From Gilvibacter sp. SZ-19 (lineage in GTDB: Bacteria > Bacteroidota > Bacteroidia > Flavobacteriales > Flavobacteriaceae), in contig NZ_CP019333.1 of assembly GCF_002163875.1 (NCBI RefSeq), forward strand, positions 1,060,864 through 1,124,863: a stretch of 64,000 nucleotides of DNA. Reading direction: 5' to 3'. A program made the position numbers and the translations under genes. Below the pieces are notes generated by a model. The model was not told the DNA's origin. It ran no database searches and saw only the letters and a list, made by a program, of their open reading frames with translations. This document shows, in pieces, positions 1-9,904 of this stretch (position 1 is the first letter of the stretch; each line of letters begins with the position of its first letter).

Positions 1-1449
1 TTTGCCGATGCGGATCTGGAAGGTCTCAAAGCGGAAGAAGATCATGTCTATGTGAATCTGCCGCTGGTGAAGTTTATAAATTATCCCTTCTCTTGGATAC
101 TGCCTATGGTATTATTGGGATGGTTCATTCTCCTAGGCCTGTTGCTTTGGGGTACCAAAAAAGGAGCACTACAAGGCAAGGTTTGGGCCAAGGCTGGCGG
201 GGTGTTCTTACTCACTTTGATCGTTGCCGGGCTTTTGACACAAGGGCTCATGTGGCTCCTGTATAAAGTGTATCCGCAGTACGGCGAAATTCAACACGGT
301 TTTACCTACAATGGGCATTATTATATTGTAGCCTTTGTCATGCTTACTTTGGCCGTTTGCTTTGGGCTTTACAGTCGTTTTTGTCAGGGAATCTCAAGAG
401 CGAATCTCATGATCGTTCCACTGGTATTGTGGATGATCATCAATACGGCCATTGCATTGTATCTGCCAGGAGCCGCCTATTTTATCATTCCTGTTTTCTT
501 CGGATTCTTTATACTGGCATATCTAATAAAATATCCGGAGGCCAATCCGCTGCTTATCACCTTACTTTCGGCACCTGCAGTGCTTATCTTTAGCCCTTTG
601 GTACAGTTTTTCCCAGTGGGATTAGGGCTAGAGATGTTGGTTGCCAGTGTTGTATTTACCGCACTGTTGTTTGGCCTTATCGCTGCTGTGACCGGAGCCT
701 TTCCGTTTAATAAATATCTCTGGAAAGTCAGCTTGTTTTTCCTGCTGATCTTTTTGATCACCGCCCATACCCAGAGCAGTTGGTCAGAAGAACGACCCAA
801 GCCGAACTCATTGGTCTATTATCAGGATAATCCGGAGCAAGAAGCGTATATGCTCACTTACGACGGCATTCTTGATGAGTGGACTAGCGCTGTTCTAGGC
901 GATGATCCTGTGGCTGCAGATTCTCTGGTTAGCTCTGTGGCAGGGAGCAAATACAATACCGGATACTCTTATGGAAAGCTCGTCCAGAACGCAAATATTG
1001 CAAGCCTAGAGGGCAGCTTAACGGCAGACACCCTAAATGCCAACCGCTTTACACTTACACTAGAACCAAAGCGAAACCTACAGCGCATTAGCATTTATGC
1101 AGATACCAGTTATCACTTCAAGGCTTTGGCTTACAACGGACAAACCATTGCCGCAGACAGTAGTGGCCTTGTATGGCCCAAGCGACGCTCTAATTTTATG
1201 GGTGTATATCTGATAACCGACAGCGACCCACTGACCATAGCATTTGAATCGGCAGACGCCCAAATGCCGGAATTTCAGTTCTTATCTTATTCTTATGATC
1301 TGCTAGATCGGCCTGAATTTGAGATCCCCAAGCGCAGTGCGGCGATGATCCCTTCGCCCTTTGTTGTAAAAGATGCGGTGGTTACCAAAGACCGCTTTAA
1401 TACAACAGAGATGCTTCCTAGTGTTCAAGACAGTATAGCTCCGCAGTAA
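1..1449 (+). CDS. M28-family membrane peptidase, C-terminal part (5' end outside window)
   Basis: The frame is open from base 1, so the gene begins upstream of the window; the first GTG at 52 is not the true start. What remains (about 480 residues) begins in a soluble segment that leads into several hydrophobic helices (roughly the first 260 residues), followed by a soluble, beta-rich C-terminal half. This layout (zinc peptidase domain, then membrane helices and an extracytoplasmic tail) is that of the large flavobacterial M28 exopeptidase-like membrane proteins. The metal-binding residues would lie in the missing N-terminal part, so the catalytic assignment rests on overall resemblance only. 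A hairpin terminator follows directly, shared with the convergent M13 peptidase gene. Confidence 0.62.
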   Translation, partial: FADADLEGLKAEEDHVYVNLPLVKFINYPFSWILPMVLLGWFILLGLLLWGTKKGALQGKVWAKAGGVFLLTLIVAGLLTQGLMWLLYKVYPQYGEIQHGFTYNGHYYIVAFVMLTLAVCFGLYSRFCQGISRANLMIVPLVLWMIINTAIALYLPGAAYFIIPVFFGFFILAYLIKYPEANPLLITLLSAPAVLIFSPLVQFFPVGLGLEMLVASVVFTALLFGLIAAVTGAFPFNKYLWKVSLFFLLIFLITAHTQSSWSEERPKPNSLVYYQDNPEQEAYMLTYDGILDEWTSAVLGDDPVAADSLVSSVAGSKYNTGYSYGKLVQNANIASLEGSLTADTLNANRFTLTLEPKRNLQRISIYADTSYHFKALAYNGQTIAADSSGLVWPKRRSNFMGVYLITDSDPLTIAFESADAQMPEFQFLSYSYDLLDRPEFEIPKRSAAMIPSPFVVKDAVVTKDRFNTTEMLPSVQDSIAPQ

Positions 1450-1455
1450 ATAAAA

Positions 1456-1481
1456 AAGGCCTTCCCAAAATGGAAGGCCTT
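1456..1481. terminator. Bidirectional intrinsic terminator
   Basis: A perfect 10-bp stem (1456-1465 with 1472-1481, arm AAGGCCTTCC) with a 6-base loop is flanked by an A-run on the left and a T-rich tract on the right. It lies between two convergent genes and can serve both. Confidence 0.85.
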
Positions 1482-1503
1482 CTTGTTTTAAGTCGTTTGG
1501 CAA

Positions 1504-3567
1504 TTACCAGATTCGCACGCGATCTTCTGGAGCAAGCCACATGCCGTCACCTTCTTTAATATCAAAAGCCTCATAGAAAGCATCGATATTCAATAGTGGC
1601 TGGGTAGCTCTGTAGCGCCCTGGAGAATGTGGGTCTGTTAGTACTTGTGTACGCAAAGCTTCGTCTTTTGCCAAAGTGCGCCATACCGTTGCCCAAGACA
1701 TAAAGAAGCGTTGCTCCGGAGTAAATCCATCGATGTTCTCCGGACGTCCGTTCTTTTCAAAATACATTTGTAGGCCGTCATAAGCACCAAGTACACCACC
1801 AAGGTCACCGATGTTCTCACCAAGGGTAAAGGCTCCGTTAATGTATACGGAATCTACCACCTCGATCTTGCTGTACTGATCTGCCAAGGCCTTTCCGCGA
1901 GCAGTGAACTGCTCCAAGTCGGCTTCGGTCCACCAGTTTACAGCGTTTCCGTCGCCGTCAAAACGAGCTCCAGAATCGTCAAAGGCGTGAGAGATCTCGT
2001 GTCCGATAACAGCTCCGATACCTCCGTAGTTCACGGCATCGTCGGCCAAATAGTCGTAAAATGGCGGTTGTAGAATTGCAGCCGGGAATACGATCTCGTT
2101 GTTCAGCGGGTTAAAATATGCGTTCACGATCTGTGGCGCCATTCCCCACTCACTGCGATCTACCGGTTGGTAAATATCGGCTAGGTTCTTTTTGCTTGCC
2201 CAGTCGCTAACAGCGAGCATATTGGCAAAATAACCGTTGTCTTCTTTGATCTCTAATTCAGAATAGTCCTCCCACTCGTCTGGGTATCCGATCTTCACAG
2301 TAAACTTATCTAGTTTCTCTATTGCTTTGAGCTTAGTGCTGTCGCTCATCCATTCCAGATTGTTCACACGTTGCTTGTAAGCAGCGATCACATTGGCGAT
2401 CATCTCTTCTGCCTTAGCTTTAGCCTCTGGCGGGAACTTAGCGTCTACATAAAGCTTACCTAGCGCCTCTCCCACATTGTTGTTTACGGTAGCCAAAGCA
2501 CGCTCTTTAGGATCGCGCTGTTTTTTGGTATCTCTCAAATACTTGGAATAGAACTCCCAGTTGGTGTATTCGATCTCCGTAGTAAGCATATTGGCTGCGT
2601 TGTTCAAGGTAGTCCACTTAACCAAGGTCTTGATGTCTTCAATTGGTGTGTTCTTCATGAAATCTTCTAAAGCAGTCATATAATCTAGATCTAGAACAAT
2701 CAGTTCCTCGATCTTAACAGGCACTTCCATGTCTGCCATAAGCTTGTCCATATTTACAGACGGCAACATGGCTTGTAGCTCGGCAAAAGTCCGCGGGTTG
2801 TTCAACTTGCGAACATCGCGGCTTTCTACTTTGTCTAAACGAGGCTCTTCTAATTGAGTCTCCATGGCCAAGATCTTCTCTGCAGCAGCTGCAGCAGTAG
2901 CTTCATCGTCTCCTACATACTGAAGCATTTTAGTGATGAACTTCTTGTACTCTTCTCGGATCTCTTTAGATTTCTCGTCTTGTAAAAGGTAGTAATCGCG
3001 GTCTGGCAATCCGGTTCCTCCTGGGCTCACGTAGAAAGTGTTCATAGAAGAATCGTTGAAATCTCCAAAGGCCTGCATGGCCAAGAAAGGAGCACTTACT
3101 GCAGGATTAGTTGCCAAAACGGTTTGCAATTCGTCTAAGTTGGTAATGCTGTCGATCTCGTCTAAGGCAGGTTGCAGCGGAGTGATCCCGGCAGCGTCAC
3201 GAGCTACAGTGTCCAGCTTGGATTCAAAGAGAAAGATCGCCTTAGCCTGATCGGTCTCTGGGCTGTATTTTCCACTTTCTTTTGCCTCTGCAATAAGTTC
3301 CAATACATCGGCATCGGTAGATTTACGCAAAACGCTGAATCCGCCCCAAGTAGAGCGGTCACCTGGAATCTCGGTCTCTTTGAGCCAAGTTCCGTTCACA
3401 TAATTGTAAAAGTCATCTTTAGGAGACACCGTGGTGTCCATATTGGCCAGAATGATCCCGTGTGGGCCATCATCCTTTTGAGCCATATCGTTTTCGTTTT
3501 TACACGAACTAACCAGGAGAATGCTCGCAAAAGCACCTACAGTGGCTAGCAAATACATACGCTTCAT
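1504..3567 (-). CDS. M13 family zinc metallopeptidase (neprilysin/PepO-like) lipoprotein
   Basis: 687 residues. The N-terminus is a lipoprotein signal with a lipobox ending at Cys22 (LVSSC), so the enzyme should be anchored at the periplasmic side or outer membrane. The M13 hallmarks are in order: an NAYFN substrate-binding motif at about 482-486, the zinc motif HEISH at 523-527, and the third ligand in ENIGD at 584-588. Length matches the family (about 650-700). M13 enzymes cleave oligopeptides, so this is probably part of peptide scavenging. It starts at the only sensible ATG, with the signal peptide immediately after it. It ends with VRIW, matching the conserved C-terminal Trp of the family. 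It is monocistronic and converges on the M28 peptidase gene. Confidence 0.93.
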   Translation of the reverse strand: MKRMYLLATVGAFASILLVSSCKNENDMAQKDDGPHGIILANMDTTVSPKDDFYNYVNGTWLKETEIPGDRSTWGGFSVLRKSTDADVLELIAEAKESGKYSPETDQAKAIFLFESKLDTVARDAAGITPLQPALDEIDSITNLDELQTVLATNPAVSAPFLAMQAFGDFNDSSMNTFYVSPGGTGLPDRDYYLLQDEKSKEIREEYKKFITKMLQYVGDDEATAAAAAEKILAMETQLEEPRLDKVESRDVRKLNNPRTFAELQAMLPSVNMDKLMADMEVPVKIEELIVLDLDYMTALEDFMKNTPIEDIKTLVKWTTLNNAANMLTTEIEYTNWEFYSKYLRDTKKQRDPKERALATVNNNVGEALGKLYVDAKFPPEAKAKAEEMIANVIAAYKQRVNNLEWMSDSTKLKAIEKLDKFTVKIGYPDEWEDYSELEIKEDNGYFANMLAVSDWASKKNLADIYQPVDRSEWGMAPQIVNAYFNPLNNEIVFPAAILQPPFYDYLADDAVNYGGIGAVIGHEISHAFDDSGARFDGDGNAVNWWTEADLEQFTARGKALADQYSKIEVVDSVYINGAFTLGENIGDLGGVLGAYDGLQMYFEKNGRPENIDGFTPEQRFFMSWATVWRTLAKDEALRTQVLTDPHSPGRYRATQPLLNIDAFYEAFDIKEGDGMWLAPEDRVRIW

Positions 3568-3645
3568 AGAAGTTGATTTATTGATTTGTTCTTAGTTTGT
3601 GGATATAAGACCGTTTTCAGCGCAAAACGTTACACGCTTTAACGT

Positions 3646-4230
3646 TTATCGCTGGTTTTCGGCCGCAATGATAGAATCCAGGATCGCTTTTTGTTTTTTG
3701 CGCTCCTCTTCTTCACTTTCCTTTCTGTCTAGATCGATACGATCTTTTAGCAGTTTCTCGTTAATACGCACTTTCAAATTGGCCAATGAGGTATTGAGTT
3801 CGTCAAAGCAGGTGCTAATTGCTTCGGATTTTGGCCGTTCGCTATTGATCGCTTGGTCCAGCAGTTTTACGCGCGTTTGCAAAACGTTTATCCGAGAGAT
3901 CACACTCTGCTCAGAGAGTGTGTCGGGTACCGTATTGGCCAGCGAATCAGAATAACTCACCAAGCGCTCTGAACGCGATCTGATCTCTGAGAGCGAAAGG
4001 GTGTTCATGGCCACAAGTTCGTTCTCAAAGTCATCAAAAATGGACCAGTCGTTCACAATGGCAATAGCTGCGGAGTTGATCTGTGGCAATTTCACGCTAG
4101 CCGAGCCATAAAATGAAGTACTGTCTTGTTTGGTCGGGTCTTCTTCTTGTTGTTGTCCTTTTTGAGAATCGCACGCCCAAAGCAGGGCAAAACCCATCAA
4201 ACCAACCAAAATGTAGAGACTGCGCTGCAT
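3646..4230 (-). CDS. Hypothetical coiled-coil lipoprotein
   Basis: 194 residues, no family recognised. The signal peptide ends in a lipobox (LLWAC, Cys20). A short Gln/Glu-rich linker follows, then a mainly helical body. The last 60 residues are strongly charged with a Glu/Lys/Arg heptad-like pattern, suggesting a coiled coil. It lies 78 bp upstream of the M13 peptidase gene on the same strand and could be co-transcribed with it, but the gap allows a separate promoter. It is divergent from the threonine dehydrogenase gene. Confidence 0.7.
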   Translation of the reverse strand: MQRSLYILVGLMGFALLWACDSQKGQQQEEDPTKQDSTSFYGSASVKLPQINSAAIAIVNDWSIFDDFENELVAMNTLSLSEIRSRSERLVSYSDSLANTVPDTLSEQSVISRINVLQTRVKLLDQAINSERPKSEAISTCFDELNTSLANLKVRINEKLLKDRIDLDRKESEEEERKKQKAILDSIIAAENQR

Positions 4231-4291
4231 ATTCCTCGCAAATATAACTAATTAGTCCGCCCAAATATGTTGAAAAAAACATAAATGCCCC

Positions 4292-4326
4292 TTGCAGATG
4301 GGAGAGTATTATTCTGCTTATATTTG
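4292..4326 (+). promoter_or_regulatory. Putative Bacteroidetes sigma-A promoter of the threonine dehydrogenase gene
   Basis: TTG at 4292-4294 and TATATTTG at 4319-4326 fit the flavobacterial TTG / TAnnTTTG pattern, with a 24-base spacer at or just beyond the upper limit. The start codon is 63 bases downstream of the -7 element. Confidence 0.5.
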
Positions 4327-4389
4327 CTTTGCAGCTTCCTTATTTGGGGTTGTACAACCAAATAAATACTTCCTTAGTTTAAACCGAGT

Positions 4390-5346
4390 ATGTTAAAATC
4401 ACGTATCCTGGTCCTGGGTGGCTGCGGACAATTGGGAACCGAACTCGTTGCGCATCTACGCGCGCAATACGGCGCAAAGAAAGTCATAGTAAGCGATATT
4501 AAAGAAGCAGACGACGAGATGATGGCCCAAGGGCCTTTTGAGGTTATAGACGCTACCGACTACAGCCAGATAGAAGACGTAGTGATCCAGTATGAGATCA
4601 CCGAGATCTATCTTTTGGCGGCCATGCTTTCTGCCACTGGCGAAAAGTTCCCGGCAAAGGCCTGGCAACTCAATATGACCTCCCTATTCAATGTCTTGGA
4701 TCTGGCCAAAGACGGCAAGATCGAAAAGGTGTTTTGGCCTTCGAGTATTGCAGTTTTTGGGGAATCGACTCCTAAGAATAACACCCCTCAACAAACCGTG
4801 ATGGAGCCCAGTACGGTCTATGGAATTAGCAAGCTTGCCGGCGAGCGCTGGTGCGAATATTATCACCGAAAATACGGGGTAGATGTACGCAGTATCCGTT
4901 ATCCAGGGCTTATTAGTTATAAAACTGCTCCTGGTGGCGGAACCACCGATTATGCGGTAGACATATTTCACAAGGCGCTCAAACACGACTGCTATGTATC
5001 TTTCTTGAATGCACAGTCGGAGCTACCTATGATGTATATAGAAGATGCCATTCGGGCAACCATTGCCATTATGAACGTGCCGAGGTCACAGATCAAAGTT
5101 CACAGTTCCTATAATTTGGCTGCACTGAGTTTTACTCCGGAGCAATTAGCGGCCGAGATCAAAAAACACCGCCCAGATTTCCAGATCTCTTACGATCCGG
5201 ATTTTAGACAAGAGATCGCCGATTCTTGGCCAAACTCCATAGACGATTCAGAGGCGCGCAACGATTGGGGTTGGGAACACAAATTCGGGATAGAAGAAAT
5301 CACAGAGATCATGCTCCGCGAACTGGGGCCGGTCTACGCTAAATAA
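4390..5346 (+). CDS. NAD-dependent epimerase/dehydratase-type L-threonine 3-dehydrogenase
   Basis: 318 residues. It has a Rossmann NAD-binding motif GGCGQLG at 10-16 and the short-chain dehydrogenase/reductase catalytic pair Y144-x3-K148 (YGISK). Overall it matches the SDR-type threonine dehydrogenase known from flavobacteria (UDP-galactose epimerase-like) rather than the zinc-dependent Tdh. The reaction would be NAD-dependent oxidation of L-threonine to 2-amino-3-ketobutyrate, feeding glycine and acetyl-CoA. It is cytosolic. It is followed after 5 bp by a lipoprotein gene, so the two are probably co-transcribed. A generic sugar epimerase is the alternative, but the length and the PGLISYK segment favour threonine dehydrogenase. 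Confidence 0.83.
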   Translation: MLKSRILVLGGCGQLGTELVAHLRAQYGAKKVIVSDIKEADDEMMAQGPFEVIDATDYSQIEDVVIQYEITEIYLLAAMLSATGEKFPAKAWQLNMTSLFNVLDLAKDGKIEKVFWPSSIAVFGESTPKNNTPQQTVMEPSTVYGISKLAGERWCEYYHRKYGVDVRSIRYPGLISYKTAPGGGTTDYAVDIFHKALKHDCYVSFLNAQSELPMMYIEDAIRATIAIMNVPRSQIKVHSSYNLAALSFTPEQLAAEIKKHRPDFQISYDPDFRQEIADSWPNSIDDSEARNDWGWEHKFGIEEITEIMLRELGPVYAK

Positions 5347-5351
5347 TACTC

Positions 5352-6068
5352 ATGAAGGTTTTTGGATGGATTTTGGTTGTGCTAGTAGGCTGCGTTTCCT
5401 GCGCGGAGGAATCCGCAGAAACCATAGTCATAAAGAGTATGGAATACCATGGCGGCATAGCGGCCTGGGAAGCTACTGATAAGCTCAGCTATCTAAAAAC
5501 GACCAGACTTTACGGCCCAGACGGAAGTCTGGAATCTGAATCGAACATTGCCTATACTCATCCATTACACAAGGACTTGCCGGCAAGTATGCGCTGGTTA
5601 GATGGCGCCCAATTGAAAGCCTTTAAATTGGATTCCACTGGGGGTATCAAAGCCAATTTTGACCTTACCGCTGCAGATAGTATCCGTTATAAGGAGAGTT
5701 TACGCACCGCTCCCTATACCCTCTGCCAGCCTTATAAACTTTTGGCAGACGCTGAGCTGCTTAAAAGACATCCGGACGAGGTTTTAGAAGACGGTCTGGC
5801 AGTCTATGTGGTTGGTTTGTCCTATACAGAAGAAGACGGCTCCGAAGGAACCAAATGGAAGTACTACTTTAACCAAGACAACTATCGCTTAGAAGCTGCT
5901 TTAGTTTTACATAACGGCAGTTTTAGCTACATCCGCAATGATGTATACGAAGAAAAGACCGGGCTTTCATTAAACGCCAAGCGCACGAGCTATCGGACAG
6001 ACAGTTTGCGCAATGTGCAATACCTGCGCGGAGAATTCATCTACGAATATTTAGATTCCGAACAATAA
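5352..6068 (+). CDS. Hypothetical lipoprotein (resembles DUF6503-type proteins)
   Basis: 238 residues with an N-terminal SPII signal (CVSCAEE; lipobox Cys near residue 18). The body is beta-rich and carries an early AxxYHGGxxAW segment, like the LolA/LppX-fold lipoproteins of flavobacteria grouped as DUF6503. The family attribution is from memory and tentative. Function is unknown. It begins 5 bp after the threonine dehydrogenase stop and is closed by a hairpin terminator. Confidence 0.6.
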   Translation: MKVFGWILVVLVGCVSCAEESAETIVIKSMEYHGGIAAWEATDKLSYLKTTRLYGPDGSLESESNIAYTHPLHKDLPASMRWLDGAQLKAFKLDSTGGIKANFDLTAADSIRYKESLRTAPYTLCQPYKLLADAELLKRHPDEVLEDGLAVYVVGLSYTEEDGSEGTKWKYYFNQDNYRLEAALVLHNGSFSYIRNDVYEEKTGLSLNAKRTSYRTDSLRNVQYLRGEFIYEYLDSEQ

Positions 6069-6070
6069 AA

Positions 6071-6092
6071 AAGGCTCCAATTCTGGAGCCTT
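6071..6092. terminator. Intrinsic terminator between convergent genes
   Basis: A 9-bp stem (6071-6079 with 6084-6092, arm AAGGCTCCA) with a 4-base loop follows an A-run and precedes TTTCTTTG. It serves the lipoprotein gene and probably also the convergent T9SS protein gene. Confidence 0.85.
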
Positions 6093-6115
6093 TTCTTTGT
6101 CTATAACTATTGAAT

Positions 6116-8185
6116 TTATTGCTTTATCAAACGCTGTACAGCAGTACCTGCACTGCTTTGGAATTTCACCAAGTAAAGACCAGCGGCCAGTTCAGAAACG
6201 TCGACACTTAAACCCGTTTGTTGATTCAGCGCTACATTGAGGACTTGCTTTCCGGTAATATCAAATATGGTGATGGCCTCTAGCGGCTCATTTGCATTCC
6301 ATTGGATCTGCAGCTCGTCTCCTGCCGGGTTTGGATACATAACTACCTGAGCTGCATCGAACTCGTCTACAGAAAGTCCGCAGAAATTGTTAGGATCTTC
6401 AATGGTCACCGTAGCAGTACAGTTGTAAACATTACCGGCGTAATCGGTGATGGTTACATCCACAGTGTTCACTCCAATATCATCGCAAACAAAGGCAGCC
6501 GGAGATAAACTCACGTCCATTCCAATGTACATAAGGTCTTTAATTCGAACGTCGAAACCATCGTCTGCAGCAGGGTTTCGAATTGCTACAGCAACACCCG
6601 TGTCTAAATCTACCGTATAGACCGTATCACAGCCAAAAGTTGTGGAGCTCACCACTTTATTGCCTCCTACATATTCGATCCCTTGAGAAGTTCCACCACA
6701 GCCACCATCTGGTACCGTAAAGGAAACCACAAAACTCACCGAAGCATCGGCCAGAGAAATGGCATTTACGTCTATATTGGCTGTTCCGCTAGCGTGCAGC
6801 AGCCTGCTGTTCTCAAAATCGTAAGTTAAACCAACACCTCCGGCAGTTCCGGCTGTACCCACATCGGCAAAGGCATTCATAGTTCCGGTGCTTAAGTCGT
6901 ACAAACCTATCTCTCCAGATTGGAAGGTCACGTAAAGCGCTCCGTCACTACCAAAGGTCATGTCTTGCGCCTGAACATCTCCAAGTGGCGATACCATAGC
7001 GTCAATTAAAGTTGTAGCGCCCGTATCCAGATCAAAGGTGAAGAGTGAACGCGCACTTGCGTTGTTCTGTAAAATATAGACCTGATTCTCTATCGGATGA
7101 TAATCCATGGCAAAGAATTGGTCTGTACCCGTACTGGTAACCACTGGGGTCTTAACACTGATATCGTCCGTAAGCGGATCGTAGTTGTATAGGTGTACAT
7201 CATTTATCCCGCCAGTGGCGTTCAGATCGATGGCGTAAAGATTGTTGATCGCATTGGTCACAGTACCACCATTGAAAGGAATGGAAAGATCTGATTGTAC
7301 CTCTACCGTAGCGTCGTTACATTCCGGGCCGCTCGGGGTAGAAGCATTGATGTATGCGAATTGCTTGACCGACCCATCGAAAGGGTTTGGATCTGCCAGG
7401 CTTACCGTGGCTCCTGTTAAAAGATCTATGGTATAAATGATTCCGCAGTCAAAAGTAGAAGAAGAGATCGCCTTGTTATTACCCACATACTGCACTGCTT
7501 GGGCCGTACAAGAACCCGAAGCTCCAGGAATGGTAATGTTGAACAAAAAGGTTGCCACTCCTGTATCTGGATTGATGTCCCATATAGAAGGATTACTAGT
7601 ACCTGCGCCGTATATTAAACGGTCATTGTCAAAATCGTAGGTCAATCCGGCTCCTCCTGCCGCAGGCAAGGTTCCTAAAAGTGTAGCAACTCCTGTCCCG
7701 GGATCGTAAGTCTCAATTGCGCCAGAACCGAAGGTAATATAAACCACTCCGTCTGAATCGATAGCCATGGCGCTCGGGTTAGTAGCTCCACTAGAAGAAA
7801 CTACGGCTCCTAGGTCTGTGATAGAACCAGATACTGGATCCAAAATGTGAAAGTTTCTGGTTCCACTGCCGTTATCTAAAATGGCATAGACCAAACCGTC
7901 TGCCGGATTGTAATCCATAGCAAATGGCGTCGACATTGCGATATTTAAAGCTGCCCCTGCGTCATAAAACAGGCCATCAGATTCTGGGAAATAACTGAAT
8001 CGCCCAAAATTAAAGGCTGCATCCACAAAAGTGATCGCGTACAGCGAATTGTTAGGAATGATGGATCCTCCAATGTTGAGTTCATCTGGAGTGCAATCAT
8101 CGTCAATTGGGGCAGACGAAGCTGTAGCAAATAAACTGGCCGAAACCATTAGCATTGCTATCAGCGTTAAGTAGCATTTTTTCAT
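6116..8185 (-). CDS. Secreted beta-repeat protein with type IX secretion C-terminal sorting domain
   Basis: 689 residues: a Sec signal peptide (about 1-24), then two homologous halves (about 40-290 and 300-555). Each half is built of short blade-like repeats, such as LYAIxxxxG, MDYxPxxxxVYxL and GLTYDFxNxRLxxxxG, suggesting one or two beta-propellers. A short HYR/Ig-like piece (about 560-600) follows, then the T9SS type A sorting domain (about 615-689) with VVMYPNPAGDELQI, ITGKxV and GLYLVKF. It should be exported through the outer membrane by the Por system and cleaved or anchored at the surface. Substrate or partner is unknown. It looks monocistronic. Confidence 0.88.
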   Translation of the reverse strand: MKKCYLTLIAMLMVSASLFATASSAPIDDDCTPDELNIGGSIIPNNSLYAITFVDAAFNFGRFSYFPESDGLFYDAGAALNIAMSTPFAMDYNPADGLVYAILDNGSGTRNFHILDPVSGSITDLGAVVSSSGATNPSAMAIDSDGVVYITFGSGAIETYDPGTGVATLLGTLPAAGGAGLTYDFDNDRLIYGAGTSNPSIWDINPDTGVATFLFNITIPGASGSCTAQAVQYVGNNKAISSSTFDCGIIYTIDLLTGATVSLADPNPFDGSVKQFAYINASTPSGPECNDATVEVQSDLSIPFNGGTVTNAINNLYAIDLNATGGINDVHLYNYDPLTDDISVKTPVVTSTGTDQFFAMDYHPIENQVYILQNNASARSLFTFDLDTGATTLIDAMVSPLGDVQAQDMTFGSDGALYVTFQSGEIGLYDLSTGTMNAFADVGTAGTAGGVGLTYDFENSRLLHASGTANIDVNAISLADASVSFVVSFTVPDGGCGGTSQGIEYVGGNKVVSSTTFGCDTVYTVDLDTGVAVAIRNPAADDGFDVRIKDLMYIGMDVSLSPAAFVCDDIGVNTVDVTITDYAGNVYNCTATVTIEDPNNFCGLSVDEFDAAQVVMYPNPAGDELQIQWNANEPLEAITIFDITGKQVLNVALNQQTGLSVDVSELAAGLYLVKFQSSAGTAVQRLIKQ

Positions 8186-8380
8186 TGTCTTTATTTGAAT
8201 ATTGTTGATTTACCTAAAGGTAGCAAAAAAGAATAGCGTTTTTACGCTAGTGTATTTCTAATCGATCAAATGATGGAAAAACTTCTTAAAATCGAATGGC
8301 CAAGTAAGATTTTTCCTTAATTGTCAGCGCTTTACAAGCAATTTTAAAATGTCTAACTTCATCCGGAGCAAACCACCCCT

Positions 8381-9904
8381 ATGGAAAACACCACCATTAT
8401 TCTTGTAGTCATGATCGTATATATGCTCCTGCTCATTGGCTGGGGCTTGTATCAAGGTCGGAAGGTTAAAACGGCAAGCGACTTTGCCATAGCAGGCCGC
8501 AAGCTGCCGGGTTGGGTGGCTGCCTTGTCAGAAAGAGCTACAGGAGAATCCTCATGGGCGCTCTTGGGCTTACCGGGGGCTGCTTACGCCACCGGGCTTA
8601 TGGAAGTATGGACAGCCATTGGCTGTGTAGTTGGGATCATAGTGGCCTGGGTGGTCATTGCCAAACGCTTGCAAAAAGAGGCCGATAAATACCAGGCAGA
8701 TACCTTTACGGGTTACATTGCTAAACGCCATGGCGATGCCGCTAAATGGATCCGTTTGGTGGGGAGTGCGACCATAGTTTTCTTTTTCTTTTTCTACGTA
8801 GGCGCGCAGTTCTTAGGCGGTGGAAAAACGCTCAATACCCTTTTTGAAATAGACCGCAGTTGGGCCATGCTTTTGGTGGTCTTGCTGGTAGTTCCTTATA
8901 CTATTTACGGCGGATTCCGTTCGGTTACCTATACCGATGTGATCCAGTCTGTACTCATGATCGTGACCCTGATCATAACCCCAATAGCTGGTTTTTTGTA
9001 TTTAAAGGGGTTTACTGCGGATGTGAACTATGCACATTCCGTAGGCGAGGCTTTAGAAAAAGCCGGCCCCGAATACAGCACCATGATGGGCGGCGCTGTG
9101 GTGGATCCCGAGAGTGCTTTGGGCAAGGTGCTAATGGATTGGTTTCCTAATGCCCCAGACATGGTGGCCGGCTTGGGCAGCGGCATCATGATCGCGGTGG
9201 CCTTTAGCTGGTTCTTTGGCTACTTGGGCGGACAACCGCAATTGAGCATGCGTTTTATGGCGATCCGTTCTGAAAAAGAAGCTAAAATTGCCCGCAACAT
9301 AGGCGTTATTTGGACGGTGATCGCTTACACAGGCGCCCTTTATATCGGTTGGTTGGGCATTGCCATTTTTGGCCCCAACGGTTTGGCAGATCAAGAGACG
9401 GTTATGCCTCGGGTATTGACCACCATATTCCCGCCGGTGGTATCGGGAATTCTCATTACCGGCGTCTTGGCAGCTATTATCTCTACCGCCAATTCACTGC
9501 TTATCCTCTCTGCAACAGAACTCTCAGAGAACCTTATCAAACCGCTGTCTAAAAATAAATCCGAAGCAAAATCGCTACTGCAATCCAGAGTCATTACCGC
9601 AGCGCTTTCTGTCATTGCTTTATTGATCGCCTTTGTGACACCCAGCGACCTTATTTACAGTATAGTCGGTTATGTTTGGGCCGGAATTGGGTCTACCTTT
9701 TCTGTGGTTATATTGCTTACGCTCTTTTACAAGCCCTTTCACGGCAAGGCCGCCTTGGCCACTATGATCGCAGGTCTATTTTTCACCTTGTTTTGGATAG
9801 GCTCTGGTTTAGATGCGGTGGTCTCTTCGCGCATCATGACCTTTGTAGTGGCCCTAACCGTTGCGCTACTCACCACCAAACTGCTTAAACCCACTAAGGC
9901 TTAA
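8381..9904 (+). CDS. putP: Sodium/proline symporter (SSS family)
   Basis: 507 residues, about 13 hydrophobic helices, inner membrane. The segment SERATGESSWALLGLPGAAY lies in the Na+/substrate site of PutP-type sodium:solute symporters, and length and helix spacing are those of PutP. It should import L-proline with Na+. The ATG at 8381 gives the cytosolic N-terminus directly before the first helix. The stop overlaps, tail to tail, the stop of the convergent mscL. Confidence 0.88.
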   Translation: MENTTIILVVMIVYMLLLIGWGLYQGRKVKTASDFAIAGRKLPGWVAALSERATGESSWALLGLPGAAYATGLMEVWTAIGCVVGIIVAWVVIAKRLQKEADKYQADTFTGYIAKRHGDAAKWIRLVGSATIVFFFFFYVGAQFLGGGKTLNTLFEIDRSWAMLLVVLLVVPYTIYGGFRSVTYTDVIQSVLMIVTLIITPIAGFLYLKGFTADVNYAHSVGEALEKAGPEYSTMMGGAVVDPESALGKVLMDWFPNAPDMVAGLGSGIMIAVAFSWFFGYLGGQPQLSMRFMAIRSEKEAKIARNIGVIWTVIAYTGALYIGWLGIAIFGPNGLADQETVMPRVLTTIFPPVVSGILITGVLAAIISTANSLLILSATELSENLIKPLSKNKSEAKSLLQSRVITAALSVIALLIAFVTPSDLIYSIVGYVWAGIGSTFSVVILLTLFYKPFHGKAALATMIAGLFFTLFWIGSGLDAVVSSRIMTFVVALTVALLTTKLLKPTKA

